Shown piece after piece: positions 27,320 through 41,083 of a stretch of 64,000 nucleotides of DNA; the first letter of the stretch is position 1; each line of letters opens with the position of its first letter. Both the position numbers and the translations under genes were made by a program. Location of the stretch: assembly GCA_947444195.1 (NCBI GenBank), contig CANEZL010000011.1, forward strand, positions 1-64,000. The letters run 5' to 3'. This DNA is from Methylobacteriaceae bacterium (GTDB lineage: Bacteria; Pseudomonadota; Alphaproteobacteria; Rhizobiales; Beijerinckiaceae). Below the pieces are notes generated by a model, which saw only the letters and a program-made list of their open reading frames with translations, did not search any database and was not told the origin of the DNA.

Positions 27320-28720
27320 TCAGACGTGGATCGCGCGCTTGGCCACCGCGAGGGCGGCCTCCTTCACGGCTTCCGTGAGCGTCGGATGCGCGTGGCAGGT
27401 GCGGGCGATGTCCTCGGAGCTCGCGCCGAACTCCATGGCGACCGCCACCTCGGCGATGAGGTTGCCGGCATCGGCGCCGACGATGTGGACGCCGAGCACG
27501 CGGTCGCTCGCCGCGTCGGCCAGGATCTTCACGAAGCCGTCCGTGGTGCCGTTGGCCTTGGCGCGGCCGTTGGCCGTGAAGGGGAACTTGCCGGCGTTGT
27601 AGGCCACGCCGTCCTTCTTCAACTCCTCCTCGGTCTTGCCCACCGAGGCGACCTCCGGGAAGGTGTAGACCACGTTCGGGATCACCCCGTAATTCACGTG
27701 GCCCGACTGGCCGGCCAGGATCTCGGCCACCGCCACGCCCTCGTCCTCGGCCTTGTGCGCGAGCATCGGCCCGGCGATCACGTCGCCGATGGCGTAGATG
27801 CCGGTGACGTTGGTGGCGAAGTGGCTGTCCGTCTGGATCCGGCCCCGGTCGTCCACCTGCACGCCGACGGTCTCCAGGCCGAGCCCTTCCGTGTAGGGCA
27901 CCCGGCCGATGGCCACGAGCACCACGTCGGCCTCCAGCACCTCGGACTGGCCGCCGGCCGCCGGCTCCACGCTGACCTTGGCGCCCTTCTTGCCCACCTC
28001 GACGCCGGTGACCTTGGTGGAGAGCTTGAAGGCCAGCCCCTGCTTGGTCAGGATGCGCTGGAACTGCTTGCCGACCTCGCCGTCCATGCCCGGCAGCACC
28101 CGGTCGAGATACTCGACCACGGTGACCTCGGAGCCGAGCCGCCGCCAGACCGAGCCGAGCTCGAGGCCGATCACCCCCGCGCCGATGACGAGGAGGCGCT
28201 TGGGCACCGTCTCGAGTTCCAGCGCCCCGGTCGAGGACACCACCACCTTCTCGTCGATGGCGACGCCGGGGAGCCTCGTCACGTCGGAGCCCGTGGCGAT
28301 GACGATGTTCCTCGTCTCCAGCACGCGGTTGCCGCCGTCCTCGGAGACCACCTCGACGCGGCCCGCGCCCGCGATGCGGCCGGTGCCGTGGAAGGTCTCG
28401 ACCTTGTTCTTCTTGAGCAGGAACTCGACGCCCTTGGTGTTGCCGGCCACGCCCTCGGCCTTGAAGCGCATCATCTTCTTCAGGTCGAGCTTCACCCCGC
28501 TCAGCTCGATCCCGAGATCGGCGAAGTGGTGGTTGGCCTCGTCGAAGGCCTCGGAGGCGTGCAGCAGGGCCTTCGAGGGGATGCAGCCGACGTTGAGGCA
28601 GGTGCCGCCATGGGTCGCCCGCTTCTCGACCACCGCGGTCTTCAGCCCGAGCTGGGCCGCCCGGATGGCGCAGACATAGCCCCCGGGGCCGGTGCCGATG
28701 ACGACGAGATCGTAGCTCAT
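27320..28720 (-). CDS. lpd: Dihydrolipoyl dehydrogenase (E3)
   Basis: A 466-residue FAD-containing dihydrolipoamide dehydrogenase. It reoxidises the lipoyl groups of 2-oxo-acid dehydrogenases with NAD. The N-terminal FAD motif is [19 protein letters not shown]. The redox disulfide is [16 protein letters not shown]. The NAD motif is [20 protein letters not shown]. The second FAD site is [20 protein letters not shown]. The C-terminal active-site [15 protein letters not shown] carries the His-Glu pair. It is the last gene of the mdh-suc block, 70 bp after the SDR gene, and supplies E3 for the SucA/SucB complex. Confidence 0.98.
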   Translation of the reverse strand: MSYDLVVIGTGPGGYVCAIRAAQLGLKTAVVEKRATHGGTCLNVGCIPSKALLHASEAFDEANHHFADLGIELSGVKLDLKKMMRFKAEGVAGNTKGVEFLLKKNKVETFHGTGRIAGAGRVEVVSEDGGNRVLETRNIVIATGSDVTRLPGVAIDEKVVVSSTGALELETVPKRLLVIGAGVIGLELGSVWRRLGSEVTVVEYLDRVLPGMDGEVGKQFQRILTKQGLAFKLSTKVTGVEVGKKGAKVSVEPAAGGQSEVLEADVVLVAIGRVPYTEGLGLETVGVQVDDRGRIQTDSHFATNVTGIYAIGDVIAGPMLAHKAEDEGVAVAEILAGQSGHVNYGVIPNVVYTFPEVASVGKTEEELKKDGVAYNAGKFPFTANGRAKANGTTDGFVKILADAASDRVLGVHIVGADAGNLIAEVAVAMEFGASSEDIARTCHAHPTLTEAVKEAALAVAKRAIHV

Positions 28721-28790
28721 GGTCCGTTCCTATCGTTCTCAGGGCGGTGCTTCGGCTCCAGAAGCCGTCCGCCGGGTTCGCGCGCCGCTC

Positions 28791-29546
28791 TCAGCGGCCG
28801 CCGGTGACTTCGAGGATGGCGCCCGTGGTGTAGGCGGCCTCTTCCGAGAGCAGCCAGACCACCGGCCCGGCGATCTCCTCCGCCGTTCCGGGCCGCCGCA
28901 TCGGGATCTGCGGCGCGAGCGCCCGCGCGCGGTCGGGCTGGCCGCCGCTCGCGTGGATCTCCGTGTCGATGATGCCGGGGGCGACCGCGTTCACGCGGAT
29001 CCCCTCCTCGGCGACCTCGCGGGCGAGGCCGCGGGTGAAGCTGTCGATCGCCCCCTTCGAGGCGGCGTAGTCCACGTACTGCCCCGCGCCGCCGAGCCGG
29101 GCCGCCACCGAGGACAGGTTGACGATGCCGCCGCCCCGGCCCCCGTGCCGGGTCGACATCCGGCGCACGGCCTCGCGGGCGCAGAGCAGGCTGCCCACCA
29201 CGTTCGTCGCCATCATGCGATGGAGGCGGGGGGCCTCCATCGCGTCGAGGCGGGCGGCCACGTCCACCACGCCGGCATTGTTGACGAGGCCGGCGACCGT
29301 GCCGAGCCGGTCGGCCGCCGCGAACAGGGTGCCGATGTCGGCCTCGTCCCCGACATCGGCCCGCACGGCCTCCGCCTGGCCGCCCTCGGCTGCGATCGCC
29401 GCGACCACGGCCTCGGCGGCGCCCGCATCCGAGACGTAGCTCAGGCAGACCCGCCAGCCGCGCCGCGCCGCGAGCAACGCGACCGCGCGGCCGATACCGC
29501 GGCCGCCGCCGGTGACGACGGCGACCTTGTCGGCGAAGTCAGGCAT
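28791..29546 (-). CDS. Short-chain dehydrogenase/reductase in the suc operon
   Basis: A 251-residue classical SDR oxidoreductase. It has the NAD(P)-binding TGGGRGIGRAVA, the NNAG motif (GLVNNAGVVD), the catalytic Ser in NLSSVAARLG, and the YAASK motif with catalytic Tyr and Lys. VAPGIIDTE follows as usual. The Cys-Leu-Ser-Tyr sequence after beta-2 suggests it may use NADP, but this is weak. The substrate cannot be read from sequence; FabG- or glucose-dehydrogenase-like names are common for this branch. It lies 16 bp after sucB and before lpd, so it is almost certainly co-transcribed with the 2-oxoglutarate dehydrogenase genes. Confidence 0.93.
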   Translation of the reverse strand: MPDFADKVAVVTGGGRGIGRAVALLAARRGWRVCLSYVSDAGAAEAVVAAIAAEGGQAEAVRADVGDEADIGTLFAAADRLGTVAGLVNNAGVVDVAARLDAMEAPRLHRMMATNVVGSLLCAREAVRRMSTRHGGRGGGIVNLSSVAARLGGAGQYVDYAASKGAIDSFTRGLAREVAEEGIRVNAVAPGIIDTEIHASGGQPDRARALAPQIPMRRPGTAEEIAGPVVWLLSEEAAYTTGAILEVTGGR

Positions 29547-29562
29547 GCCGCGTGCCCGCCGC

Positions 29563-30876
29563 TCAGAGGTCGAGGACGAGACGGGCCGGATCCTCCAGGG
29601 CCTCCTTCACGCGCACGAGGAAGGTCACGGCCTCCTTCCCGTCGACGATGCGGTGGTCGTAGGACAGGGCCAGATACATCATCGGCCGCGCCTCGATCTT
29701 GCCGTTGCGGACGACCGGGCGCTCCTCGATGCGGTGCATGCCGAGGATGCCCGATTGCGGCGCGTTGAGGATCGGCGTCGACATCAGCGAGCCGTAGATG
29801 CCGCCGTTGGTGATGGTGAAGGTGCCGCCCTGCATCTCCTCGATGGAGAGCTTGCCGTCGCGCGCCTTCTTGCCGAAGCCGGCAATCTTCTTCTCGATGC
29901 CGGCGATGGAGAGGTCGTCGGCGTCGCGCACCACCGGCACGACGAGGCCCTTGTCGGTGCCGACCGCGATGCCGATGTGGTAGTAGTTCTTGTAGACGAG
30001 GTCCTGCCCGTCGATCTCGGCGTTGACCGCCGGCACGTCCTTCAGCGCACCGATCACCGCCTTGGTGAAGAAGCCCATGAAGCCGAGCTTCGTGCCGTGC
30101 TTCTTCTCGAAGATGTCCTTGTACTGGGACCGCATCGCCATCACGGCCGACATGTCGACGTCGTTGAACGTCGTCAGCATCGCCGCGGTGTCCTGCGCGT
30201 CCTTCAGGCGGCGCGCGATGGTCTGGCGGAGCTTGGTCATGCGCACGCGCTCCTCGCGCGCGGCGTCGTCCGGCGCGGAGGGCGCGCGCGGCAGGGCGGG
30301 CCGGGCCTCCTTGGGCGCCCCCTGCGACGGGCCGGTCGAGCCCCCCTTGGCGATGGCGCCGAGCATGTCGCCCTTGGTGACGCGCCCGTCCTTGCCGCTG
30401 CCGGCGACGCCCTGGGGGTCGACGCCGGATTCGCGGGCGAGCTTGGCCACCGCCGGGCCGTTGTCGCCGACCGGGCGGCTCTGCGGGGCGGCGTCGCCGT
30501 GGCTGCCGTAGCTCGCCGAGGATTCCTTGGGCGCCTCGGTCTTCGCCTGGGACTTGCCCTCCGGCGCCTCGCTGCGGCTCTCGGCCTTCGTCTCGGCAGC
30601 CTGCTTCGGGGCGGCCTTGGCGGAACCGCCGCCCGCCCCCGCCTCGACGATCGAGCCCAGCAGCGCGCCGGGCTCCACGGTCTCGCCGTCCTTCACCAGG
30701 ATCTCGCCGAGTTGGCCCGCGGCCGGGGCGTTGACCTCCAGGGTGACCTTGTCGGTCTCGAGTTCCACCAGGGGCTCGTCGGCGGCGACCGTGTCGCCGG
30801 GCTTCTTGTACCAGCGGCCGATCGTGGCCTCGCTCACGGATTCGCCGAGCGTCGGGACGAGGATGTCGGTTGCCAT
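29563..30876 (-). CDS. sucB: 2-oxoglutarate dehydrogenase E2 (dihydrolipoyl succinyltransferase)
   Basis: A 437-residue E2 that forms the core of the 2-oxoglutarate dehydrogenase complex. There is one lipoyl domain at ~2-77 (lipoylated Lys in [13 protein letters not shown]). An Ala/Lys/Glu-rich linker follows, then the peripheral-subunit-binding domain (~145-180: [30 protein letters not shown]). The catalytic acyltransferase domain ends in [15 protein letters not shown], with the active-site His and Asp. The length is normal for an alphaproteobacterial SucB. It is preceded by the YciI-like gene (45 bp) and followed by the SDR (16 bp). Confidence 0.98.
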   Translation of the reverse strand: MATDILVPTLGESVSEATIGRWYKKPGDTVAADEPLVELETDKVTLEVNAPAAGQLGEILVKDGETVEPGALLGSIVEAGAGGGSAKAAPKQAAETKAESRSEAPEGKSQAKTEAPKESSASYGSHGDAAPQSRPVGDNGPAVAKLARESGVDPQGVAGSGKDGRVTKGDMLGAIAKGGSTGPSQGAPKEARPALPRAPSAPDDAAREERVRMTKLRQTIARRLKDAQDTAAMLTTFNDVDMSAVMAMRSQYKDIFEKKHGTKLGFMGFFTKAVIGALKDVPAVNAEIDGQDLVYKNYYHIGIAVGTDKGLVVPVVRDADDLSIAGIEKKIAGFGKKARDGKLSIEEMQGGTFTITNGGIYGSLMSTPILNAPQSGILGMHRIEERPVVRNGKIEARPMMYLALSYDHRIVDGKEAVTFLVRVKEALEDPARLVLDL

Positions 30877-30921
30877 GCTCTCTTCAGCCCCGCGGGGCCT
30901 CCTCTGCGTGGGGTTCGGCGG

Positions 30922-31221
30922 CTAAGGCCGCAGGATCAGGGATGGGACGGGCGAGAGGGTGTAGGCGAAACCCGCCTGCGCCATGATGACGGGATCGGCG
31001 GCGCCGAGCGCCCGGGCGCCGGCATCGTCCTCCGCCTCCACGAGGGCGAGCCCCCAGGTGCCGGCGGCGTCGAAGACGGGCCCCACCGCGATGGCCCGGC
31101 CGCCCTCGGCCAGGGCGAGCCAGTAGGCCGCGTGCTCCGAGAACAGCGCCTTCTCGGCCTCCGTCGCGTCGAAGGGGAAGCTCGGACGCGGCGGTTCCAG
31201 GCGGAGCAGGAAGTAGGCCAT
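30922..31221 (-). CDS. YciI-like protein
   Basis: A 99-residue protein of the YCII superfamily (ferredoxin-like alpha/beta fold). The family pattern is visible: FLLRLEPPRPSFPFDATEAEKALFSEHAAYW with the conserved His, GPVFDAAGTWGLALVE, and ADPVIMAQAGFAYTLSPV near the end. YciI proteins are often small cis-enol hydrolase- or dehydrochlorinase-like enzymes, or are fused to sigma factors; most have no known substrate. The gene is wedged between sucA (16 bp upstream) and sucB (45 bp downstream) and must be co-transcribed with them. A link to 2-oxoglutarate dehydrogenase is inferred from position only. Confidence 0.88.
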   Translation of the reverse strand: MAYFLLRLEPPRPSFPFDATEAEKALFSEHAAYWLALAEGGRAIAVGPVFDAAGTWGLALVEAEDDAGARALGAADPVIMAQAGFAYTLSPVPSLILRP

Positions 31222-31237
31222 CGCTTCGGGCCCGCCC

Positions 31238-34222
<2,985 letters not shown>

Positions 34223-34324
34223 GGTCCGTCCATCCTGCTCGGGTGTCGCGGCCCGCGCCCGGCGCGGACCGTCCTGATGCGCGGCGGCACGGAGGCCCGG
34301 GCGCGCATCCGAAAAAGGGTCCGG

Positions 34325-34356
34325 CTGAAGCCGCACCCGTCCGGGCGCGGCTTCAG
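34325..34356 (-). other. Hairpin in the sucD-sucA intergenic leader
   Basis: A 10-bp perfect stem CTGAAGCCGC/GCGGCTTCAG has a 12-nt loop. It lies ~100 bp upstream of sucA. It may be a processing or attenuation element between the succinyl-CoA synthetase and oxoglutarate dehydrogenase parts of the operon. Confidence 0.5.
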
Positions 34357-34449
34357 GTCCTCGTTCCAACGTCCTTGCTTCACCGCGCGCCCCGGCGAAC
34401 CGGGGCCGCACCGGGGCGCAGCGGGAGGCCGCGCCCCTGTCTGGTGTCC

Positions 34450-35334
34450 TCAGCCCTTCAGCACCTCGACGAGGGTCGAGCCGAGGCGGGCCGGGGAGGG
34501 GGAGACGCGGATGCCGGCCTCCTCCATCGCCGCGATCTTGTCCTCGGCGCCGCCCTTGCCGCCCGAGATGATCGCGCCGGCATGGCCCATGCGGCGGCCC
34601 GGAGGCGCCGTGCGGCCGGCGATGAAGCCGACCATGGGCTTGCTGCGGCCCCGCTTCGCCTCGTCCCGCAGGAACTGCGCGGCCTCCTCCTCGGCGGAGC
34701 CGCCGATCTCGCCGATCATCACGATCGATTCGGTCTTGTCGTCGGCCAGGAACAGCTCCAGCACGTCGATGAACTCGGTGCCCTTCACGGGATCGCCGCC
34801 GATGCCCACCGCCGTGGTCTGGCCGAGGCCGGCATTCGTGGTCTGGAACACCGCCTCGTAGGTCAGCGTGCCCGAGCGCGAGACGATGCCGACGGAGCCG
34901 GGGCGGAAGATGTTGGCCGGCATGATGCCGATCTTCGACTGGCCGGCGGTGACGATGCCGGGGCAGTTCGGGCCGACGAGGCGCGACTTGGAGCCGGCGA
35001 GCGCCCGCTTCACCCGCACCATGTCGAGCACCGGGATGCCCTCCGTGATGCAGACGATGAGCGGGATCTCGGCAGAAATCGCCTCGCAGATCGCGTCCGC
35101 GGCCCCCGGCGGCGGCACGTAGACCACCGAGGCGTCGGCGCCCGTGGCCTCGCGGGCCTCGGCCACCGTGTCGAAGACGGGCAGGCCCAGATGCGTCGCG
35201 CCACCCTTACCCGGCGAGGTGCCGCCGACCATCTTGGTGCCGTAACTGAGCGCCTGCTCGGAGTGGAAGGTGCCGTTCTTGCCGGTGAAGCCCTGGCAGA
35301 TGACCCGGGTGTTGGCGTCGATCATGACGGACAT
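34450..35334 (-). CDS. sucD: Succinyl-CoA synthetase, alpha subunit
   Basis: A 294-residue ADP/GDP-forming succinyl-CoA ligase alpha subunit. The CoA-binding Rossmann domain starts [30 protein letters not shown]. [10 protein letters not shown] and [12 protein letters not shown] follow. The phospho-histidine segment [13 protein letters not shown] carries the catalytic His that is transiently phosphorylated. It partners SucC, whose stop lies only 3 bp upstream of this start, so the two subunits are translationally coupled. In serine-cycle methylotrophs the paralogous malate thiokinase (mtk) has a similar layout; the neighbourhood here (mdh, sucA, sucB, lpd) supports the TCA enzyme. Confidence 0.98.
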   Translation of the reverse strand: MSVMIDANTRVICQGFTGKNGTFHSEQALSYGTKMVGGTSPGKGGATHLGLPVFDTVAEAREATGADASVVYVPPPGAADAICEAISAEIPLIVCITEGIPVLDMVRVKRALAGSKSRLVGPNCPGIVTAGQSKIGIMPANIFRPGSVGIVSRSGTLTYEAVFQTTNAGLGQTTAVGIGGDPVKGTEFIDVLELFLADDKTESIVMIGEIGGSAEEEAAQFLRDEAKRGRSKPMVGFIAGRTAPPGRRMGHAGAIISGGKGGAEDKIAAMEEAGIRVSPSPARLGSTLVEVLKG

Positions 35335-35337
35335 CGA

Positions 35338-36534
35338 TCAGGCTCCCTTCACCGCGGCGACGATCTTCTGGGCGGCGTCGTCGAGGTCGTCGGCCGGGAT
35401 CACGTTGAGGCCGGACGAGCGGATGATCTCCTTGCCGGCCTCGACGTTGGTGCCCTCGAGGCGCACCACCAGCGGGACTTCGAGGCCCACCGTCTTCACC
35501 GCCGCGATCACGCCGCGGGCGATGACGTCGCACTTCATGATCCCGCCGAAGATGTTGACGAGGATCCCCTTCACGTTCGGGTCGGCGGTGATGATCTTGA
35601 AGGCCGCCGTGACCTTCTCCTCGGAGGCGCCGCCGCCGACATCGAGGAAGTTCGCCGGCTCCTCGCCGTAGAGCTTGATGATGTCGAGGGTGGCCATGGC
35701 GAGGCCCGCGCCGTTGACCATGCAGCCGATCGTGCCGTCGAGCGCGATGTAGGCGAGGTCGTACTTGGAGGCCTCGATCTCCTTGGCGTCCTCCTCGGTC
35801 TCGTCGCGGAGCGCCACCACGTCGGGGTGGCGGTAGAGGGCGTTCGAGTCGAAGGAGATCTTGGCGTCGAGGCACTTGAGATGGCCGTCGCCGGTGAGCA
35901 CCAGCGGGTTGATCTCCAGCATGCTCATGTCCTTGGCCGTGAAGGCCCGGTAGAGCTTCTCCGTGAGCTCGCCCGCTTCCTTGGCCTGCGCGCCCGAGAG
36001 ACCGAGCGCCTTGGCGACCGCGCGGCCGTGATGGGGCATGATGCCGGTGGCCGGATCGACCGAGAAGGTGACGATCTTCTCAGGGGTGTCGTGGGCGACC
36101 TGCTCGATGTCCATGCCGCCTTCCGTGGAAACCACGAAGGCGACCTGCCCGGTCTCGCGGTCGACGAGCATCGACAGGTAGAACTCGGCGGCGATCTGCG
36201 CGCCTTCCTCGATGTAGAGGCGGTTGACCTGCTTGCCGGCCTCGCCGGTCTGCACCGTCACCAGCGTCTGCCCGAGCATCTCGCTGGCGAACTGCACCAC
36301 CTCGTCCTTCGACTTGGTGACGCGCACGCCGCCCTTGGCGCCCGCGGGCGCGCCCTTGAAGGTGCCCTTGCCGCGGCCGCCCGCGTGGATCTGGCTCTTC
36401 ACCACCCAGACCGGGCCGCCGAGCTCGTCGGCGGCGGCCGCCGCCTCCTCGGGCTTGAAGATGGCGACGCCGCGGGAGACGGGCAGGCCGAACTCGCGCA
36501 GCACCCCCTTGGCTTGATATTCGTGGATGTTCAT
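35338..36534 (-). CDS. sucC: Succinyl-CoA synthetase, beta subunit
   Basis: A 398-residue beta subunit with an N-terminal ATP-grasp domain ([26 protein letters not shown] start; [19 protein letters not shown]) and a C-terminal flavodoxin-like domain ([19 protein letters not shown], then [15 protein letters not shown]). It provides the nucleotide site and, with SucD, the succinate/CoA site. The length and all expected motifs are normal. It starts 115 bp after mdh, a gap that holds a 17-bp tandem duplication, and it overlaps nothing. Alternative assignment as malate-CoA ligase MtkA is possible in principle but less likely given the neighbours. Confidence 0.98.
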   Translation of the reverse strand: MNIHEYQAKGVLREFGLPVSRGVAIFKPEEAAAAADELGGPVWVVKSQIHAGGRGKGTFKGAPAGAKGGVRVTKSKDEVVQFASEMLGQTLVTVQTGEAGKQVNRLYIEEGAQIAAEFYLSMLVDRETGQVAFVVSTEGGMDIEQVAHDTPEKIVTFSVDPATGIMPHHGRAVAKALGLSGAQAKEAGELTEKLYRAFTAKDMSMLEINPLVLTGDGHLKCLDAKISFDSNALYRHPDVVALRDETEEDAKEIEASKYDLAYIALDGTIGCMVNGAGLAMATLDIIKLYGEEPANFLDVGGGASEEKVTAAFKIITADPNVKGILVNIFGGIMKCDVIARGVIAAVKTVGLEVPLVVRLEGTNVEAGKEIIRSSGLNVIPADDLDDAAQKIVAAVKGA

Positions 36535-36570
36535 AGGCGTCCTCCTCGCGTCCGCAACGAAGGGTGTCTT

Positions 36571-36604
36571 CCCCTTGGGTCAGGGTACCCCTTGGGTCAG
36601 GGTA
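36571..36604. repeat. Perfect 17-bp tandem duplication between mdh and sucC
   Basis: CCCCTTGGGTCAGGGTA occurs twice head to tail (36571-36587 and 36588-36604). It lies in the spacer between mdh and sucC. Copy number could vary by slippage. Confidence 0.95.
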
Positions 36605-36649
36605 CGCGCGGCGCTGGCATACCAGAGCGCCGCGCGTCGCGCGAATGGC

Positions 36650-38075
<1,426 letters not shown>

Positions 38076-38750
38076 TCAGAGCACGCCGGCCCGCAGCACG
38101 CGCTGGATCGCGTGGATCACCGCGCCGAACCGGGCCTCGATGAGGTCGCGCGGCACCTCGGCATCGTGCTGGATCGCCAGGGGATGGGTGAAGCGGTAGC
38201 TCGCGTCGAAGATGTAGGCGATCGCCCGCTCGCGGTCCCGGGCCGAGAAGGTCCCGGCCACGATGCCCTCCTCGACGACCCGCTCGACCAGGCTGCGCAG
38301 GCGGACCCGGTGGCGCCGGGCGATGGGCCGCGCCGCCACGGTGGCGTCGAGATGGACGGCGAACAGGTTGGGCTCGTTCGCCAGGGCGTCCCGCTGCAGG
38401 GTGGCCAAGGCGGTGAGCAGGCGCTCGATCTTGTCGTCGGCGGGGTCCGGCGCGTCGGCGATGCCGGCCAGATGCGCCTCGATATCGCGCAGCCAGCGCC
38501 CGGCCACCGCGTCGAGCAGGGCGTCCTTCGACGGGAAGTAGCGATAGACGTTGGCATGGGTCATGCCGGCCTCGGCGGCCACCGCCACCACGGTGACGCG
38601 TTTGGGCCCGAGCCGGGACAGGTGTTCGGTGGCGATGCCGAGCAGCCGGACGTCGGCGGAGACGGGCGCGGGCCTGGGCCGCAGGGCCGTGGGTGCCGGA
38701 CGGGACCCTGAACGGGCGCCGGCGTTCAGCGACGCGAACTCGCTATCCAT
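38076..38750 (-). CDS. TetR family transcriptional regulator
   Basis: A 224-residue TetR-type regulator. After a ~30-residue disordered Ala/Pro/Arg-rich N-terminus comes the helix-turn-helix (VTVVAVAAEAGMTHANVYRYFPSKDALLDAVAGRWL, ~52-87). The C-terminal ligand-binding helices follow; the late segment ASYRFTHPLAIQHDAEV resembles the C-terminal domain found in YcdC/AcrR-like members. The ligand is unknown. A palindrome TTCTC-N4-GAGAA at 38969 in the upstream AT-rich region is a likely self-operator. It is downstream of gloB on the same strand and upstream of the TCA block, but is probably separately transcribed. Confidence 0.93.
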   Translation of the reverse strand: MDSEFASLNAGARSGSRPAPTALRPRPAPVSADVRLLGIATEHLSRLGPKRVTVVAVAAEAGMTHANVYRYFPSKDALLDAVAGRWLRDIEAHLAGIADAPDPADDKIERLLTALATLQRDALANEPNLFAVHLDATVAARPIARRHRVRLRSLVERVVEEGIVAGTFSARDRERAIAYIFDASYRFTHPLAIQHDAEVPRDLIEARFGAVIHAIQRVLRAGVL

Positions 38751-38968
38751 GGATTCCGACGGCCGCTCCGCGTCCCCGGCGGCGTCGCGCGAAGGTTCCG
38801 GCTCGGATTGAACGAAGGGCAGCGGCAGGCGGGAAGTGGAAAGGTGGTAGGGCGAGACGGACCCCCATCTGACCGGCGAAGCGTCCCTAACGCTTCAGGT
38901 GACCGAAAGATCTCCCCCCGGGAGTCTCTTTGGAGCGGCTCTGACACCGCTCTTAGTCCGTATGTTCA

Positions 38969-39003
38969 TTCTCGTTTGAGAACGCAACAAATTTTTCTTG
39001 TTG
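38969..39003. promoter_or_regulatory. AT-rich regulatory region with two palindromes upstream of tetR
   Basis: TTCTC (38969-38973) and GAGAA (38978-38982) flank GTTT. CAACAA (38985-38990) and TTGTTG (38998-39003) flank an AT-rich 7-mer. On the minus strand a TTGCGT/CATACG pair with 17-bp spacing would place the first palindrome between -35 and -10. That is typical of TetR autorepression. The second palindrome could end gloB transcripts. Confidence 0.5.
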
Positions 39004-39011
39004 TCGCCTGC

Positions 39012-39791
39012 TCAGAACCGGTTCTTCCACGCCCGAAGTGCGGTGAAGACGGCGGCGGGATCGCTTCCGGGGGGCAGATCGACGGCCTCGGCCAGGGCCG
39101 GCTCGCGGCTGCGCAGGAAGGGATTGGTCGCCCGCTCCTGCTCCAGCGTCGAGGGGACGAGGAAGCGCCCCTCCGCCGCTGCGCGCTCGGCCTCCGCGGC
39201 CCGGGCGGCCAGCGCCGCGTTGCCCGGCTCGGCGGCGCGGGCGAAGCGGGCGTTGGAGAGCACGTAGTCGTGCCCGCTGAAGACCTGTGTGGCGCCGGGC
39301 AGCCCGGCGAATCGTGCGAGAGAATGCCACAGGGTCTCGGGGGGGCTCTCCATCACCCGTCCGCAGCCCAGGGTGAACAGGGTGTCCCCGGCGAAGGCGA
39401 GGCCGGCCTCGGCGAAGATGTAGCTGACGTGGTCGAGGCAGTGGCCCGGCGTCTCCCACACCGTCGCCTCCAGGGAGCCGACGCGGACGCGGGCGCCCTC
39501 GGCCACGTAGGCGTCGGCGTCGGGCACCGCCTCGCGGGCGCGGGTGGGGGCCACGAGGCGCGCCTTGGTGGCGCGGCGGACCTCGGGGATGCCCTCGATA
39601 TGGTCGGCGTGGCGGTGGGTGACGAGGATGTCGGTGAGCCGCCAGCCGGTCTCGTCGAGGGCGCGCAGGACGGCTGCCGCCTCCGGCACGTCGATGGCCG
39701 CGCAGGCCCCCGTGTCGGGGTCGTGCAGCAGCACGCCGATATTGTCGCTGCGGCAGAGGAAGGTGCGGAACTCCGCGTTCGATCCGGCCAT
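39012..39791 (-). CDS. gloB: Hydroxyacylglutathione hydrolase (glyoxalase II)
   Basis: A 259-residue metallo-beta-lactamase-fold hydrolase. It splits S-D-lactoylglutathione into lactate and glutathione. The metal site is THRHADHIEG (H59, H61, D63, H64), then ETPGHCLDHVSY, then AGDTLFTLGCGRV and the final SGHDYVLSN His. The glutathione-binding C-terminal segment ends NPFLRSREPALAEA. The start at 39791 gives the standard N-terminus. It is divergently placed from a methyltransferase gene, a conserved arrangement in this order. It cooperates with glutathione made by gshB in methylglyoxal disposal. Confidence 0.96.
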   Translation of the reverse strand: MAGSNAEFRTFLCRSDNIGVLLHDPDTGACAAIDVPEAAAVLRALDETGWRLTDILVTHRHADHIEGIPEVRRATKARLVAPTRAREAVPDADAYVAEGARVRVGSLEATVWETPGHCLDHVSYIFAEAGLAFAGDTLFTLGCGRVMESPPETLWHSLARFAGLPGATQVFSGHDYVLSNARFARAAEPGNAALAARAAEAERAAAEGRFLVPSTLEQERATNPFLRSREPALAEAVDLPPGSDPAAVFTALRAWKNRF

Positions 39792-39877
39792 CGGCGTCTC
39801 CCAAGCTCCAGCCCGCCGCGTCCGGGGCGGGCTCCGGCGGTGAATCGGTCTCGCGGACGGGGAGTTCCGGCGCCCGA

Positions 39878-39970
39878 GCATCGTCCCGAACGGTGGCCAC
39901 CGTTCGGGACAGGACGATGCGGACACGCGGACCCCGAGCATCGCCCCGGATCAGATTTCCGGAACGATGC
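39878..39970. repeat. Two palindromes of the GCATCGTCC family
   Basis: At 39878-39920 a 19-bp arm GCATCGTCCCGAACGGTGG is followed directly by its complement, interrupted by a 5-nt insertion. At 39938-39970 GCATCG...CGATGC encloses CGGA/TCCG. The same core word occurs at 7476-7572. The elements sit between the divergent gloB and methyltransferase genes. Confidence 0.75.
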
Positions 39971-40061
39971 GCGCGGGCGCTTGCCGCGCGGGCCCGCGCT
40001 CCCCATTGAAGCAGCCCGAGGGCCGGCACGCCCGTCCCGGAGCTTCGTCCCGCGAACCGAC

Positions 40062-40796
40062 ATGCGCCTCGACGTTACCGACCTGCGCGCCTTCTACGCC
40101 AGCCCCCTCGGCAGCGTGACCCACCGGATCGTGGGGCGCGCGGTGCACGGATTCCTCGGCTCGGTCTCGGGATTGCGGGTGCTCGGGCTCGGCTACGCCA
40201 CGCCCTATCTCAGCCCGGTCCACTGCATCGCCGAGCGCACGCTCGCCTTCATGCCGGCGACGCAGGGAGTGGTGAACTGGCCGGGCTCCGGCCGCTCCTG
40301 CTCGGCGCTGGCCGACCCGACCATGATGCCGCTGCCCGAGGCCTCGGTGGACCGGGTAATCCTGGTCCACGCCCTCGAATCGGTGGAGAGCCCCACCGAG
40401 CTGCTCCAGGAGGTCTGGCGCACCCTCACCCCCGGCGGCCGGATGATCCTCGTCGTGCCCAATCGCCGCGGCGTCTGGGCCCGGCGCGAGGCCACGCCGT
40501 TCGGCCACGGCCAGCCCTACAGCCGCTCGCAGCTCGGTCGCCTGATGCGCGACACCCTGTTCTCGCCGGAGGGCTGGGCCGAGACCCTCTACATGCCGCC
40601 GGTCCGCTCGCGCCTGATGCTGCGCACGGCCCCCGCCTGGGAGCGCTTCGGCACCTCCCTCGCCATGCCCTTCGCCGGCCTGCACGTGGTGGACGCCACC
40701 AAGCAGCTCTACCGCCCCGTGGCCGTGCAGCAGGTGCGCCGGGCCCGCCGGCTGGCGCCCGCCCGGGTGCTCGTGCCCGCCCCGGCGCCGGGCTAG
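40062..40796 (+). CDS. SAM-dependent methyltransferase-fold protein
   Basis: A 244-residue class I methyltransferase-like protein, annotated in this order as a methyltransferase beside gloB. The glycine loop is VLGLGYATPYL rather than the usual GxGxG. VDRVILVHALESVESPTELLQEVWRTLTPGGRMILVVPN is the typical second half of the fold. The C-terminal ~25 residues are Arg/Pro/Ala-rich. The unusual SAM loop leaves cofactor binding open. The stop codon TAG is the first codon of an intergenic repeat copy (40794). It is divergent from gloB; no function beyond the fold can be given. Confidence 0.85.
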   Translation: MRLDVTDLRAFYASPLGSVTHRIVGRAVHGFLGSVSGLRVLGLGYATPYLSPVHCIAERTLAFMPATQGVVNWPGSGRSCSALADPTMMPLPEASVDRVILVHALESVESPTELLQEVWRTLTPGGRMILVVPNRRGVWARREATPFGHGQPYSRSQLGRLMRDTLFSPEGWAETLYMPPVRSRLMLRTAPAWERFGTSLAMPFAGLHVVDATKQLYRPVAVQQVRRARRLAPARVLVPAPAPG

Positions 40797-40915
40797 AGCG
40801 CTCTCCGCCGGGCTAGAGCGCTCTCCGCCGAAGTGGACGCCGGTTCGGCGCAGGAGAGCGCGCAAAAGCAACAACTGAGAGCCGTGGACGATTGCAGCGC
40901 GATCGGGAACGGCTC
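40791..40915 (+). repeat. 102-bp dispersed repeat, copy 2, with a tandem 20-bp duplication
   Basis: The full copy (40814-40915) matches the element at 24218-24319 in length, order and orientation. Its first 20-bp unit GGCTAGAGCGCTCTCCGCCG is duplicated perfectly (40791-40810 and 40811-40830). The first TAG ends the methyltransferase gene. Confidence 0.85.
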
Positions 40916-41083
40916 CAGAGCATCGTCCGAGAGGCGGTTGCCGGCCTTCACGAACCCGCCACGCGCTCATGCGGGGATCGGGCGTGCCGCCCCTCTCCGC
41001 GCGGTGGTGGCCCGCTCCGGGGGCGCCCCCGGCCTTCCCGCGGGGGGCCGGCTGGGTTAGCCGCTCCGGACGCGGAGCGAATC

